Source of the DNA: Chakrabartia godavariana
GTDB lineage: Bacteria; Pseudomonadota; Alphaproteobacteria; Sphingomonadales; Sphingomonadaceae
Assembly: GCA_005518185.1 (NCBI GenBank)
Contig: RKSN01000002.1
Span: 310,001 to 374,000, forward strand
Length of the DNA stretch: 64,000 nucleotides
Direction of reading: 5' to 3'
Part shown: one piece after another, positions 1 through 16,223 of the stretch
How positions within the stretch are numbered: position 1 is the first letter of the stretch
Layout of the letters: every line of letters begins with the position of its first letter
Notes under the pieces: model-generated
Databases searched by the model: none
Told to the model about the DNA's origin: nothing
The model's input: the letters and a program-made list of their open reading frames with translations, nothing else
Translations under genes and position numbers: made by a program

Positions 1-10
1 TCTTTTTCAT
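1..10 (-). CDS. 5' end of a gene leaving the left edge (probable exported protein)
   Basis: On the minus strand an ATG at 10-8 is followed by two lysine codons and is preceded by GGAG with a 6-base gap, a textbook start site. Only three codons are inside the window. A Met-Lys-Lys start is typical of signal peptides, and the two next genes on this strand are PEP-CTERM proteins with similar starts, so a third exported protein is likely. This is inference from ten bases and a ribosome binding site. Confidence 0.35.
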
Positions 11-171
11 GATTAGCTCCAGTTGCAAACTAGGTTTCGCGCGCCGCAGAAATTTCTGCTGACACAAAGGAGCGACCGAGATTGATGTTAACGATCAGTA
101 ATGAGTCGGGCAACGGACAAAAGCGCCGCAAATTCCCGTTTTGGGACACGAGCCTCCAACGGCCCAATGAC

Positions 172-308
172 GAAAAACCCCGCCGGATCGCTCCGGCGGG
201 GTCCATCGATTCAGACTGATCCTCAGATCAGGCGAAGGTCACCGCAACCTTGGTGCGGCGACGCATGGCCGAGCCGACAAGGCCGAAGCCTGCGAGCATC
301 ATTGCCCA
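172..308. repeat. Direct repeat copy 1: PEP-CTERM C-terminal module plus terminator
   Basis: These 137 bases match 1108-1244 with only two mismatches that I can see, both between the terminator and the stop codon. The repeat covers the terminator, the stop codon and the codons for the C-terminal sorting signal, then similarity stops abruptly inside the gene. Confidence 0.9.
173..204 (-). terminator. Rho-independent terminator of the first PEP-CTERM gene
   Basis: Read on the minus strand, an 11 bp GC-rich stem (arms 177-187 and 192-202) with a TCGC loop is followed by five T. It lies 24 bases after the stop codon of the gene at 228-950. Practically the same hairpin recurs at 1109-1140 and 2117-2156. 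Confidence 0.9.
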
Positions 309-950
309 AGCGGCTGGTTCGGGGACGCCGCGCACCTGCTTGATGTCACCCACCGTCATATCGTCAAAGCCGAAGCGGTCGCCACCTGACTGTGCGAACG
401 TCACCGTCGTGAACGGGTTGGCTTTGTCTGTGACACCCCAGAACAGCAGGCTCGCATTGGGCGCCCCGATGGTGTTCGCAACAGTGAACACCCGCTCGCT
501 TGCCAGGCCCTTGTCCAACGTCACCTGCAGGGCCTGCTGGACGTCGCCAATGTCAGTACCGTAAAAGCCGAAGGCGGCAATCTGGCTGGCAAAGGAGATC
601 GTGAACGCGTTGAACTGATTGTCGTAGAACTGCGTTCCCGATGTGGCGTACGTGCCCGTGACCGGAGAGTTTCGCACGGCACCGCCGCCCGACAATGTGC
701 CATTGATCATGCCGAGCCCGCCCACGAAGGTCAGCGGAACCGACGCCGCACCTACGGTTTCGGATTCGAAATCTTCGGTGCTGACGCCTGCCGTGAGGGC
801 CGCAAGGAAGGCCGTCCGCGCCGTGACCGGATCTCCGGACACACCGCCGGCCGGGTTCAGATTTTCGCCAAAGTAGATCGTCGGCGCCGCCTGTGCGGCT
901 ACCGGAAGGATTGCCACCGCAGCAACTGCGGCGAATAGGGTATTTTTCAT
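228..950 (-). CDS. PEPxxWA-CTERM sorting domain-containing exported protein
   Basis: A 240-residue exported protein. An N-terminal signal peptide (lysine at 2, hydrophobic core to about residue 20, AQA-A cleavage context) is followed by a Gly/Ser/Thr-rich beta-type body with a conserved-looking FGFDDMTVG stretch near residue 195. The C-terminus has the motif VPEPAAWAMM, a hydrophobic helix and an RRR cluster, which is the PEPxxWA-CTERM signal typical of sphingomonads; known family members are thought to be sorted to the cell surface by an exosortase-type system. AGGA lies 7 bases before the ATG. The gene is followed by its own terminator. The function of the body is unknown. Its last 32 residues are identical to those of the next gene, although the bodies differ. 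Confidence 0.85.
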   Translation of the reverse strand: MKNTLFAAVAAVAILPVAAQAAPTIYFGENLNPAGGVSGDPVTARTAFLAALTAGVSTEDFESETVGAASVPLTFVGGLGMINGTLSGGGAVRNSPVTGTYATSGTQFYDNQFNAFTISFASQIAAFGFYGTDIGDVQQALQVTLDKGLASERVFTVANTIGAPNASLLFWGVTDKANPFTTVTFAQSGGDRFGFDDMTVGDIKQVRGVPEPAAWAMMLAGFGLVGSAMRRRTKVAVTFA

Positions 951-1107
951 GAGAATATCCTGTCAGTTGTTTCAAGACAGGACCGGTCTGAATTCAGACT
1001 CAAGTCCGAGATGCGACCTCGGACCTTTATGGTTACCGATCCTCAAGGGTCTGGCAAGGCCAATTCTGAGGCGAGCTATCCCATTGCGGGACCGGTTCGT
1101 CGGCCAC

Positions 1108-1244
1108 GAAAAACCCCGCCGGATCGCTCCGGCGGGGTCCATCGATTCAGGCTGATCCCCAGATCAGGCGAAGGTCACCGCAACCTTGGTGCGGCGACGC
1201 ATGGCCGAGCCGACAAGGCCGAAGCCTGCGAGCATCATTGCCCA
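1108..1244. repeat. Direct repeat copy 2: PEP-CTERM C-terminal module plus terminator
   Basis: Second copy of the 137-base module at 172-308, in the same orientation, 936 bases away. It covers terminator, stop codon and C-terminal sorting signal of the gene at 1164-1949. Confidence 0.9.
1109..1140 (-). terminator. Rho-independent terminator of the second PEP-CTERM gene
   Basis: On the minus strand the same 11 bp stem with TCGC loop as at 173-204, followed by a run of T, 24 bases after the stop codon. Confidence 0.9.
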
Positions 1245-1949
1245 GGCTGCCGGTTCAGGAACGCCACCATTCATGCCCTTGGCAGCGAGCTTGAGCTCGT
1301 TCACGCGCAGCTTGAAGGAGTCGCCCGTCGCGCCTGCGCCACCGGGCTGGTGGAAGTTCACCGTGGTTTCACCACCGATCATGTAGGATCCGGAGCCGAA
1401 TGCGCCCATCGCGAGGATGCCGCCAGCCTGGCCCGTGATGAGCGTGGTGAAGCCCGCACCCGTCACGCTGTTGTGCGAGAAGAAATTGCCCGTGAAGCTG
1501 GTCGTGCCGAGACCCGCATCGAGGCCGGCGGTGATACCGGCGGCCGTGAGCTGGGCCGAGTTGCTGAACGCGGTGTAGGTCGACGTCGCACCAAAGCCGA
1601 GGTTGGTGCTCGAAGCGCCGCCATTATAGGCCGCATTCACGAACAGACGACCACCGCCCGTGACATAGGACTGTGCCGCGGCCGCGCCGGTGCTGTTGAA
1701 ATAGGAGCTGAAGGCGTTGCCGTTGCTGTCGCCGCCATCCATGAAGATGAAGCTGTGACCGGCCGTGAACACGGAGTCACTGAAACCGGTGACCTTGGTC
1801 CAGTTGCCTGCACCAAAGGCCGCGTCCATCGCCGCATCATTGGTCGTGTTGCCCCAAGGATTGTTGCCCGTGACGTAGACGATACCGGCGGCATTCGCAG
1901 AAGCGGTAAGAGCCATCGTGGCGACGGCTGCGAGAAGAAACTTTTTCAT
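1164..1949 (-). CDS. PEPxxWA-CTERM sorting domain-containing exported protein
   Basis: Exported protein of 261 residues. The start at 1949 gives MKKFLLAAVATMALTASANA, a classical signal peptide; a GTG 21 bases upstream would add residues before it and is less likely. The body is Gly/Ala/Ser/Thr-rich with no cysteines. The segments FIFMDGGD and YVTGGGRLFVNAA resemble alternating beta strands and glycine turns of an alpha/beta fold, but I cannot assign a function. The C-terminus carries VPEPAAWAMM, a hydrophobic helix and RRR, identical over 32 residues to the protein at 228-950. A CtrA-like site lies about 75 bases upstream. Confidence 0.85.
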   Translation of the reverse strand: MKKFLLAAVATMALTASANAAGIVYVTGNNPWGNTTNDAAMDAAFGAGNWTKVTGFSDSVFTAGHSFIFMDGGDSNGNAFSSYFNSTGAAAAQSYVTGGGRLFVNAAYNGGASSTNLGFGATSTYTAFSNSAQLTAAGITAGLDAGLGTTSFTGNFFSHNSVTGAGFTTLITGQAGGILAMGAFGSGSYMIGGETTVNFHQPGGAGATGDSFKLRVNELKLAAKGMNGGVPEPAAWAMMLAGFGLVGSAMRRRTKVAVTFA

Positions 1950-2022
1950 CAAGATCACCCTGTTTCCCAAGAAATTGCCTTCGGATGATCCTTCATCTCG
2001 TCGGCCAACGACTGCGACACCG

Positions 2023-2037
2023 TTAACTTGGTGTTAA
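2023..2037 (-). promoter_or_regulatory. Candidate CtrA binding site (TTAA-N7-TTAA)
   Basis: The sequence TTAACTTGGTGTTAA matches the full CtrA consensus TTAA-N7-TTAA. It lies about 74 bases before the start of the PEP-CTERM gene at 1164-1949. CtrA is the cell-cycle and surface-structure regulator of alphaproteobacteria. The site is short and AT-rich in a GC-rich genome, so chance occurrence is less likely but not excluded. Confidence 0.4.
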
Positions 2038-2116
2038 AACATATTCATTTTGGCGACAAGTGATTCCACCGGGTTCCGGGCCACTGTCCCACATCGGCAC
2101 AGGCTTGATCCAAAAG

Positions 2117-2156
2117 TAAAACCCCGCCGGATCGCTCCGACGGGGTCTTATTTTTT
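2117..2156 (-). terminator. Rho-independent terminator of rpoBC
   Basis: On the minus strand a 9-10 bp GC stem, with one G/A difference from the two hairpins upstream, is followed by TTTT about 30 bases after the rpoC stop codon. On the plus strand a T-run also follows, so it could act in both directions. Confidence 0.85.
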
Positions 2157-2179
2157 CCAGCTGGAAATGGAGAGGAAGC

Positions 2180-6433
<4,254 letters not shown>

Positions 6434-6515
6434 TTTTCGCTCCATTTCTCCTTCCTGTTCGGGAAGGAGCAGAGGTGGAATTGGTCATCTCGGACGGGGT
6501 TCCGGCCCGTCACCG

Positions 6516-6539
6516 GCCCCTCCCCCGAAAGGGAGGGGC
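6516..6539. repeat. GC-rich hairpin between rpoB and rpoC
   Basis: Perfect 9 bp inverted repeat GCCCCTCCC / GGGAGGGGC with a 6-base loop and no T-run. It lies just after the rpoB stop codon, so it is more likely an mRNA-processing, stability or repeat-family element than a terminator. A sister hairpin sits between atpD and atpC. Confidence 0.7.
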
Positions 6540-6546
6540 GGATCGG

Positions 6547-10710
<4,164 letters not shown>

Positions 10711-10882
10711 GTGGTGTTTCTCGCCTTTACGTCTCAAATGCCGGGCGCGACAAAACACAAAAAGCCGCGAGTCTTCCATCGGAAAACTGCAGCCTTCAGC
10801 GTCCTGAAACCCCGGCGGACCTATGCGTTCGATGCGCTGCGCGACGGCACATCATGTCCCGATCTGTCGAGGTGTTGGATTT

Positions 10883-10911
10883 TCAATAGGATTATGACCG
10901 TCTGATGTCAA
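10883..10911 (-). promoter_or_regulatory. Sigma-70-type promoter for rpoBC
   Basis: On the minus strand a perfect -35 box TTGACA (10911-10906), a 17-base spacer and a weaker -10 TATTGA (10888-10883) lie about 170 bases before the rpoB start. The orientation and exact 17-base spacing support it; the -10 matches TATAAT in only the first three bases. Confidence 0.6.
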
Positions 10912-10935
10912 ATCGGCCCATCGCAAAAGCGTGCG

Positions 10936-13212
10936 TCAGAACGCAATGCCGTACCGAATGGCCGCCCCGACATCATCAGGCGATGCCGCATAATGGCCGG
11001 GCTCATTGCGCCAGAAGATCGAAGTCGAAAACTGGCCCGCGCCAAGCGGCAAGAAGTAGCGCGCCTCCGCGTCAATCTCCCGCCCCGTGGGGGCCAGATT
11101 CACGCGCTGCATCACCGTTTCGGCCGTGCCGCTCGCATAGTCCCATGCGACCGGCAGCCTGAGATCAAGGCCGCCCGAGGCAACACGCAGGGGCTGGGCG
11201 AGCCGGATGCCAAAGCTGTCGCCGCGCGTCAGCAGGTGCGCGCGGCGGGCGTCGACCGACCAAGCGGTCGAGACCAGATGGTCCGCGCCGGGACGCACGC
11301 CGCCGGACCCGATGCGCGTCCAGCCCTGTTGCCAGGCGGCGTGGACGGTCCAGCCCAAGGGCGCGTCGAGCGCCGCGTCTGCAGTCACAAAGCGGCTGGT
11401 TGCCCCCGGCGCGCCGAACATCGCCCCGAAGCGCGCGCCGAGCACTGTTTCCTTTTCGGAAAGCTGCGTCGCCTTGAGCGTCAGCGCCATAGGGCCGACG
11501 CGGCGATCCACCGAAACCGAAGCCGCCGTATAAGGCAGCCGGTCATAGCGGTGGCGCAGCGCGCCCGACCAGACGAGCGCATCACCCCGGTCCCAGCCGG
11601 CCGAGATGCCCCAGCCTCCCCATTGATGCCGGACCGCGCCCGCATAGCCCTGCGTCGCGCGAAAGCCGAAGCTGCCCCCCGCCTCTTCGGCGATCAGGAA
11701 CTGCGCGGCATCGCGCAGCGCCATCTGATCGATCAGCGCGCCACTCGAACGCGCAAAGCCCATGGCGAAGCTCGTATCGTCGGACAGACGCGAGACAACC
11801 CATCCCGCCAGCGCACGCGCCGCGCGAGCGTCCCGACCATTGAGCGCAAGCGGCCCGACCTGTCCGGTGTGCACGTCGCCGGAGACCGACAGGCCAATCC
11901 CTGTCCCGCCGATCCCGACGCCCGCCGTCTGCCCTTGCGGGTTGAGCGACGACCAGAGCCGACCACCCGAATAGGCGCGGCTGAACGTGCCCGACAGCTC
12001 GGCCCGATAGGCCCGGCCATAGGCATCCTGAAAAACGGTCGACAGACCCGTCAGCGCCGCATCGCCCATCGGGGCGGACAAAGTGCCATTGTCGGTCAGC
12101 GACACAGGCACCATCGTCCCCGCAACCGAGGTCGATCCCCGCGCGGCAAAGGCCGATGCGATGTCGACAAGGCCATAGCCGTACACAGTGTCGACCCCGG
12201 TCGCCCCAAGGTCACGCGCGGATTTGAGCAGGAGATCGACGAGCTGGGCGCTGGTCAGCGACGGAAAGGCCTGGGCCAGCAACGCCACGGCACCGGCAAC
12301 GGCGGGCGCGGCATATGAGGTGCCGGACGCCAGCACGGCGGCGCCCGTCTCGTTGATCGTCCGGACCCGATTGGCGAGCGCGACGACGAAATGGTTCGCC
12401 CCGGACCCCGCACTGTTGCTGCCGCCTGTCGAAAAGACCGACAGGGCATTGGTGTCATCCACGCCGCCCGCCACGATGATGAGATTGCGGGCAAGCGCAT
12501 CATTGGCGATCAGCGCGAAGTCATCCGGATTGGCGAGCCCGTCATTGCCCGAGGAAATGACGATGATCGTCCCAGCTGCGGTCGCCCGGTTCATCGCTGC
12601 GCGCAGCGTGCTGTTGGGCGCCGAGCCGCCAAGCGACAGGTTCACCACCTTCGCGCCGTTCGCCACTGCGATGTCGAGTGCTGTGGCAATGTTCTGATCG
12701 TTGTGGCTGCACCCGCCTTCGGTCCCCGTCGTCGCGCAGCTGCCCGGCGTGTCGGTCCGCAGGGCAAGCAGGGTCGCATTGAAGGCGACGCCATGCGTGT
12801 CGGAATCATTCTTCGCGCCGAGCAGGACGGCGGCAACCGATGTCCCGTGGCCATCCTCATCGCCCATTCCGCGATTGCCAGCCACATCGCGTGAGGCCGT
12901 GCTGATCTTGCCCGAAAACTCCGCAAGCGCGGGATTGACGCCGCTGTCGATGACCGCCGCCGTAATGCCCTGCCCGGTTGCACCAGCATTATAGGCGGTG
13001 ATTGCGCTGATCTTCGTGGCCGCATTGGACCGCTGATATTCAGGCGTGTTGTAATCGATCGGCGGTGGCGGAGGCGGCGGTGGTGGCGGAGGAGGTGCGA
13101 CGGAGCTCGGCGTCTGCGGCACGGCGGACACAGCACCGCTACCGCCACCACAGGCCGTCAGAACCGGCGCGATCACCAGCAATGTGCCAAAAGCCAATAT
13201 GCTCTTCGTCAT
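10936..13212 (-). CDS. Subtilisin-like (S8) autotransporter serine protease, lipoprotein
   Basis: Protein of 758 residues from the ATG at 13212, which has GGTGGGGA just upstream. A lipoprotein signal ends in LTAC (Cys21 would be lipidated), followed by a run of 12 prolines (40-51) and a peptidase S8 domain. The triad is visible: Asp89 in AVIDSG, His122 in DGHGTS, Ser299 in SGTSYAAP, with the oxyanion Asn223 in SSGND. From about residue 480 the protein is Gly/Ala/aromatic-rich with alternating beta strands and ends in phenylalanine, fitting a C-terminal outer-membrane barrel. Bordetella SphB1 and Neisseria NalP are known subtilisin-like autotransporters that are also lipoproteins. A role in maturing surface proteins is inferred. 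Confidence 0.88.
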   Translation of the reverse strand: MTKSILAFGTLLVIAPVLTACGGGSGAVSAVPQTPSSVAPPPPPPPPPPPPIDYNTPEYQRSNAATKISAITAYNAGATGQGITAAVIDSGVNPALAEFSGKISTASRDVAGNRGMGDEDGHGTSVAAVLLGAKNDSDTHGVAFNATLLALRTDTPGSCATTGTEGGCSHNDQNIATALDIAVANGAKVVNLSLGGSAPNSTLRAAMNRATAAGTIIVISSGNDGLANPDDFALIANDALARNLIIVAGGVDDTNALSVFSTGGSNSAGSGANHFVVALANRVRTINETGAAVLASGTSYAAPAVAGAVALLAQAFPSLTSAQLVDLLLKSARDLGATGVDTVYGYGLVDIASAFAARGSTSVAGTMVPVSLTDNGTLSAPMGDAALTGLSTVFQDAYGRAYRAELSGTFSRAYSGGRLWSSLNPQGQTAGVGIGGTGIGLSVSGDVHTGQVGPLALNGRDARAARALAGWVVSRLSDDTSFAMGFARSSGALIDQMALRDAAQFLIAEEAGGSFGFRATQGYAGAVRHQWGGWGISAGWDRGDALVWSGALRHRYDRLPYTAASVSVDRRVGPMALTLKATQLSEKETVLGARFGAMFGAPGATSRFVTADAALDAPLGWTVHAAWQQGWTRIGSGGVRPGADHLVSTAWSVDARRAHLLTRGDSFGIRLAQPLRVASGGLDLRLPVAWDYASGTAETVMQRVNLAPTGREIDAEARYFLPLGAGQFSTSIFWRNEPGHYAASPDDVGAAIRYGIAF

Positions 13213-13364
13213 GTCATTCCCCACCGGATGTCCAGCAGACTAGGCATGTTCACGCCTAAAGCCGCATTAAGAATGCCGCCATTTTGGCGACACTTACAGT
13301 CCATATCTGCGTTAACGGCGGCAGGTGCTTTAAGTTTGCACAGCTTATGATTATGGGGCGCAGC

Positions 13365-14039
13365 ATGCCGCCCGCGCTCGCCCATGTCGACACCTGGATC
13401 TTTGATCTGGACAACACGCTCTACCCAGCGTCGTGTGACCTTTTTGCGCTGATTGACGCGCGGATGAACGCCTATCTGCGGAATCTGTTCGGCGTGGATG
13501 CGTCGGAAGCGCACCGGATCCAAAAGCAGTATTTCCACGAGCATGGGACGACGTTGTCCGGGCTGATGGCGCGTCATGGCACCGACCCGCACCACTTCCT
13601 CGATTTTGTGCACGATATCGACATGGACCGCGTCGCCCCCAATCCGGAACTGAAAGATGCGCTGATGGCACTTCCGGGCCGTCGTCTGGTCTTCACCAAT
13701 GGCGATGTGCCCTATGCCGAACGCGTGCTCGGTGCCTTGGGACTCGAAGGCTGCTTTGAGGCGGTGCACGATATCCACATGATGGACTATCAGCCCAAAC
13801 CGCACCCCAGCGCCTATGAAGGCTTCTGCAAATCCTGGGGCGTGCAGCCCAAAACGGCGCTCTTTGCCGAAGACATGGCCCGCAACCTGAAGCCCGCCAA
13901 GGACATTGGCATGACCACCTTGTGGGTCAATAACGGCTCCGAACAGGCCGATGGCGCGGCTTGCCCCTCTTTCATTGACCACGAAACCCATGAGATCACC
14001 GCCTGGCTTTCCGGGCTTTCACGACAGGACCACGCATGA
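13365..14039 (+). CDS. HAD-superfamily pyrimidine 5'-nucleotidase
   Basis: Cytosolic HAD-family phosphatase of about 224 residues. Motif [10 protein letters not shown] (nucleophile and acid/base aspartates), motif II VFTNGD and a lysine-containing PKPHP segment (motif III) are in order. The closest family is the SDT1/pyrimidine 5'-nucleotidase group, which removes phosphate from UMP and CMP. Three in-frame ATGs occur at 13347, 13353 and 13365; I chose 13365 because GGGG precedes it by about 6 bases. Its stop overlaps the dapD start by four bases (ATGA), so the two are translationally coupled. Confidence 0.85.
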   Translation: MPPALAHVDTWIFDLDNTLYPASCDLFALIDARMNAYLRNLFGVDASEAHRIQKQYFHEHGTTLSGLMARHGTDPHHFLDFVHDIDMDRVAPNPELKDALMALPGRRLVFTNGDVPYAERVLGALGLEGCFEAVHDIHMMDYQPKPHPSAYEGFCKSWGVQPKTALFAEDMARNLKPAKDIGMTTLWVNNGSEQADGAACPSFIDHETHEITAWLSGLSRQDHA

Positions 14040-14872
14040 CCACGCTTGAACAGACCATCGAAGCCCTTTGGGATGACCGCGACAGCCTGTCGCCTGCCAC
14101 GACCGGTGAGCCCCGTGATGCCGTCAACGCCGCGCTCGACCTGCTCGACAGCGGGGAACGCCGCGTCGCAGAAAAGGTCGATGGCCAGTGGCAGGTCAAC
14201 CAGTGGCTGAAGAAGGCCGTCCTTCTTTCCTTCCGCATCAACGACATGGAAGCGATCCCCGGCGGCCCGGGCGGAGCGCACTGGTGGGACAAGGTGCCGT
14301 CGAAGTTTGAAGGCTGGGGCGAAAACCGCTTCCGTGACGCGGGCTTCCGCGCGGTGCCCGGCTCCATCGTCCGCCGTGGCGCGCACATCGGCAAGAATGT
14401 CGTCCTGATGCCCAGCTTCGTGAACCTCGGCGCCTCGGTCGGCGAAGGCACGATGGTCGACACCTGGGCGACCGTGGGCAGCTGCGCGCAGATCGGCAAG
14501 AACGTCCACCTGTCGGGCGGCGTCGGGATCGGTGGCGTGCTGGAGCCGCTGCAGGCCGGCCCCGTCATCATTGAGGACAATTGCTTCATCGGCGCGCGCT
14601 CCGAAGTCGTCGAAGGCGTTGTCGTGGAAGAAGGCGCCGTCCTCGCCATGGGCGTGTTCCTGTCGTCCACCTCCAAGATCATCGACCGTGCGACCGGTGA
14701 AGTCTTTGTCGGCCGCGTCCCGTCTTACTCGGTCGTCGTCCCCGGTGCGCTGCCCGGCAAGCCGCTCCCCGACGGAACCCCCGGCCCCAGTCTTGCCTGC
14801 GCCGTCATCGTGAAGCGCGTCGACGCCCAGACCCGCGCCAAGACCGCGATCAACGAGCTGCTGCGGGATTGA
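14036..14872 (+). CDS. dapD: 2,3,4,5-tetrahydropyridine-2,6-dicarboxylate N-succinyltransferase
   Basis: DapD catalyses succinylation of tetrahydrodipicolinate in the succinylase branch of lysine and diaminopimelate synthesis. The 278-residue product has the N-terminal helical domain and then the left-handed beta-helix built of hexapeptide repeats (about residues 110-230), with the characteristic segments [20 protein letters not shown] and [12 protein letters not shown]. Length and motifs match the family. It overlaps the HAD gene by four bases. Downstream lie two palindromic repeat elements before the next gene. Confidence 0.97.
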   Translation: MTTLEQTIEALWDDRDSLSPATTGEPRDAVNAALDLLDSGERRVAEKVDGQWQVNQWLKKAVLLSFRINDMEAIPGGPGGAHWWDKVPSKFEGWGENRFRDAGFRAVPGSIVRRGAHIGKNVVLMPSFVNLGASVGEGTMVDTWATVGSCAQIGKNVHLSGGVGIGGVLEPLQAGPVIIEDNCFIGARSEVVEGVVVEEGAVLAMGVFLSSTSKIIDRATGEVFVGRVPSYSVVVPGALPGKPLPDGTPGPSLACAVIVKRVDAQTRAKTAINELLRD

Positions 14873-14891
14873 CCTTGGCCCCCACCTCCTT

Positions 14892-14980
14892 CGTCACCCT
14901 GAACTTGTTTCAGGGTCCATGCCTCGCAGACAGGGCACGCACTTTGGCGGCATGGATGCTGAAACAAGTTCAGCATGACG
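14892..14980. repeat. Paired palindromic intergenic element (REP-like doublet, family A)
   Basis: Two 31-base arms, 14892-14922 and 14950-14980, are near inverse complements. Each arm is itself a small palindrome around CTGAA-CTTG-TTTCAG. This doublet of hairpins follows dapD and may also end its transcript. Confidence 0.8.
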
Positions 14981-14998
14981 AATTGAGGGGCTAAACTC

Positions 14999-15070
14999 CG
15001 TTCGTGTCGAGCGAAGTCGAGACACGTCAACCTCGGTTCAGCGTCCCTCGACGTCGCTCGGGACGAACGG
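14999..15070. repeat. Paired palindromic intergenic element (family B, copy 1)
   Basis: Two arms of about 27 bases, beginning CGTTCGTGTCGAGCGAAGTC and ending CTCGGGACGAACG, are imperfect inverse complements. The same element recurs at 22171-22240 and 27627-27690. Confidence 0.85.
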
Positions 15071-15086
15071 TGAAAAGGCATCGCGC

Positions 15087-16223
15087 ATGACCAACACAGC
15101 CGACTTCATCGTCATCGGCGGCGGCATCGCGGGACTGTCCGTTGCTGCCCGCCTGGCCGAGCATGGCCAGGTCGTCGTGCTCGAAGCCGAAGATGCGGTC
15201 GGCTATCACAGCTCGGGGCGCAGTGCGGCCTTCTACCACTTCGGCCTCGGCAACCCGCTGGTGCGCGGGCTGACGGCGTGGAGCCGCCCGTTTTTCGATG
15301 CGCCGCCGGAGGGCTTTACCGACGTCCCGCTCGCCACGCCCAAGCCCGCGCTCTTCATCGCAACCGAAGAGATGCGACCGGACCTCGCCGCGCTCGGCGC
15401 CGAGATGCGGCGCTTCACCGACACGGTCGAGGATGCGGACGAGGACCGGATGCGCGCGCTCTGCCCCTTGCTGCGCTTTGGACCGGACGCGATCGTCGCA
15501 GGTCTTGTCGACCATGGAGGACGCAGCCTAGACGCCGACGCGCTGCTACAAGGGTTTGCGCGTAAGGCGCGCAGCCATGGCACCGTCCTTGTCCGCCATC
15601 GCGTCGCCACCCTCACCCGCACCGGCCGCGACTGGACGGCAACAACCGAAGCGGGCGACAGCTACACCGCCCCCATCATCGTCAACGCCGCAGGCTCCTG
15701 GGCGGACCGGATCGCGGGCCTTGCCGGTGTTCAGCCCATTGGCCTGCACCCCAAGCGCCGCACGATCATCGTCTTCGATCCGCCCGAAGGCACCGAGGTG
15801 CGCGACTGGCCGTTCATCAAAACGCCGGGCGACGTCTTCTACATTCTGCCACAGGGCAACCGCCTGCTCGCCTGCCCCAATGACGAGACCGACAGCGAGC
15901 CGTGTGATGCACAGGCCGAGGAATATGATCAGGCGCTCGCTGCCTGGCGCGTCGAACAGTTCACGACGATGCCCGTGCCACGCATCACGGGCCGCTGGGC
16001 GGGCCTGCGCTCCTTCGTGAAGGACCGGATGCCGGTCGCAGGCTTTGCCCCCGAGGCGCCGGGCTTCTTCTGGCTCGCCGGGCAAGGCGGCTTCGGCCTC
16101 CAGACCTCCCCCGCCATGTCCGCGCTGGCCGCCGCGCTGGTGACGGGCAACGACTGGCCAGCGGGCATGTCAGAGCTGGGCGTGACCCCCGAGAGCGTCA
16201 GCGTCGAGCGCCTGCGGGGCTAG
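15087..16223 (+). CDS. FAD-dependent oxidoreductase of the DAO family
   Basis: A 378-residue flavoprotein of the D-amino-acid oxidase/glycine oxidase fold. The FAD-binding dinucleotide fold is at the N-terminus (VIGGGIAGLSVAARL, residues 9-23, then an acidic end at VVLEAE), followed by HSSGRSAAFYH, which is typical of the DAO group near the flavin. The C-terminal block WAGLRSF...FFWLAGQGGFG closes the FAD site. No signal peptide or membrane segment is seen. The substrate cannot be read from sequence; amino acid or 2-hydroxy acid dehydrogenases are plausible. Its stop codon TAG overlaps the stop of the convergent lysR gene within a CTAG palindrome. Confidence 0.85.
   Translation: MTNTADFIVIGGGIAGLSVAARLAEHGQVVVLEAEDAVGYHSSGRSAAFYHFGLGNPLVRGLTAWSRPFFDAPPEGFTDVPLATPKPALFIATEEMRPDLAALGAEMRRFTDTVEDADEDRMRALCPLLRFGPDAIVAGLVDHGGRSLDADALLQGFARKARSHGTVLVRHRVATLTRTGRDWTATTEAGDSYTAPIIVNAAGSWADRIAGLAGVQPIGLHPKRRTIIVFDPPEGTEVRDWPFIKTPGDVFYILPQGNRLLACPNDETDSEPCDAQAEEYDQALAAWRVEQFTTMPVPRITGRWAGLRSFVKDRMPVAGFAPEAPGFFWLAGQGGFGLQTSPAMSALAAALVTGNDWPAGMSELGVTPESVSVERLRG

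Noticed and set aside
101-343. An 80-codon plus-strand frame at the left edge
   Set aside because: It runs through the terminator and the antisense of the PEP-CTERM C-terminus and has no SD or domain.
1011-1988. A 325-codon plus-strand frame opposite the second PEP-CTERM gene
   Set aside because: It covers the terminator and reads the minus-strand gene backwards. No SD or domain supports it.
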